Positions 12,577 through 12,612 of a stretch of 12,612 bases of DNA are shown piece after piece (position 1 is the stretch's first letter; each line of letters opens with the position of its first letter). The DNA lies in NCBI GenBank assembly GCA_947624665.1, contig CANQLK010000043.1, positions 1 to 12,612 of the forward strand. The letters are read 5' to 3'. The notes under the pieces were generated by a model. The model was not told the origin of the DNA. It saw only the letters and a program-made list of their open reading frames with translations, and did no database searches. This DNA comes from Candidatus Gastranaerophilales bacterium (GTDB lineage Bacteria; Cyanobacteriota; Vampirovibrionia; Gastranaerophilales; Gastranaerophilaceae). Position numbers and translations under genes: made by a program.

Positions 12577-12612
12577 AAAATATTTAATCTAGTGTCGCAA
12601 CATTACGCTTGC

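Noticed and set aside
1..12612. CRISPR array, tRNA, rRNA, insertion sequence or prophage genes
   Set aside because: I found no regularly spaced repeats, no cloverleaf-type sequence, no transposase or terminal inverted repeats, and no structural phage genes.

Overview
This is a low-GC (roughly one third by eye), densely packed bacterial chromosomal window. The standard genetic code fits every gene. The best guess for the source is an uncultured gut-type member of the non-photosynthetic cyanobacterial relatives (Vampirovibrionia/Melainabacteria, order Gastranaerophilales). Three things suggest this: a cyanobacterial-style RpoD-family sigma factor, a secreted protein with degenerate RL..LE repeats, and a POTRA protein that implies an outer membrane. 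The assignment is an inference; another AT-rich diderm is not excluded.

Layout. (1) 1-1061: the 3' part of a beta-rich hypothetical gene, then a CinA C-terminal-type amidohydrolase, closed by a bidirectional terminator. (2) 1065-4396, minus strand: the proteostasis operon tig-clpP-clpX behind an extended -10 promoter. (3) 4466-5585, plus strand: two exported proteins, a stand-alone TpsB/ShlB-like POTRA protein with its own promoter and terminator, and a short RL..LE-repeat protein. (4) 5731-8929, plus strand: an RpoD-family sigma factor, a PAS/histidine-kinase-like protein that has lost its phosphoacceptor His and its ATP-binding glycine boxes, and, one base later, a MalK/UgpC-type ABC ATPase with no permease nearby. 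(5) 8961-10493, minus strand: ybaB-recR, a 58-codon gene and an XRE-type regulator, all behind one good sigma70-type promoter. (6) 10503-12576: a 56-codon gene with a possible metal site (minus), a HEAT-like helical-repeat protein (plus) that may be translated from a leaderless mRNA, two tandem AbrB/MazE-like small genes (minus, 39 of 57 residues identical), and an unrecognised 155-aa protein (plus) ending in a strong terminator.

How it fits together. Regions 2 and 5 are ordinary housekeeping: nascent-chain folding and ClpXP proteolysis, and RecFOR-pathway recombination with the YbaB/EbfC nucleoid protein. The less ordinary material is the apparently catalytically dead histidine kinase between a sigma factor and an ABC ATPase, the POTRA protein without a barrel, and four small genes (58, 56, 57 and 57 codons) that sit in apparent intergenic gaps. 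I see no IS element, CRISPR array, tRNA, rRNA or phage cassette. No complete new defence-type system can be demonstrated here.
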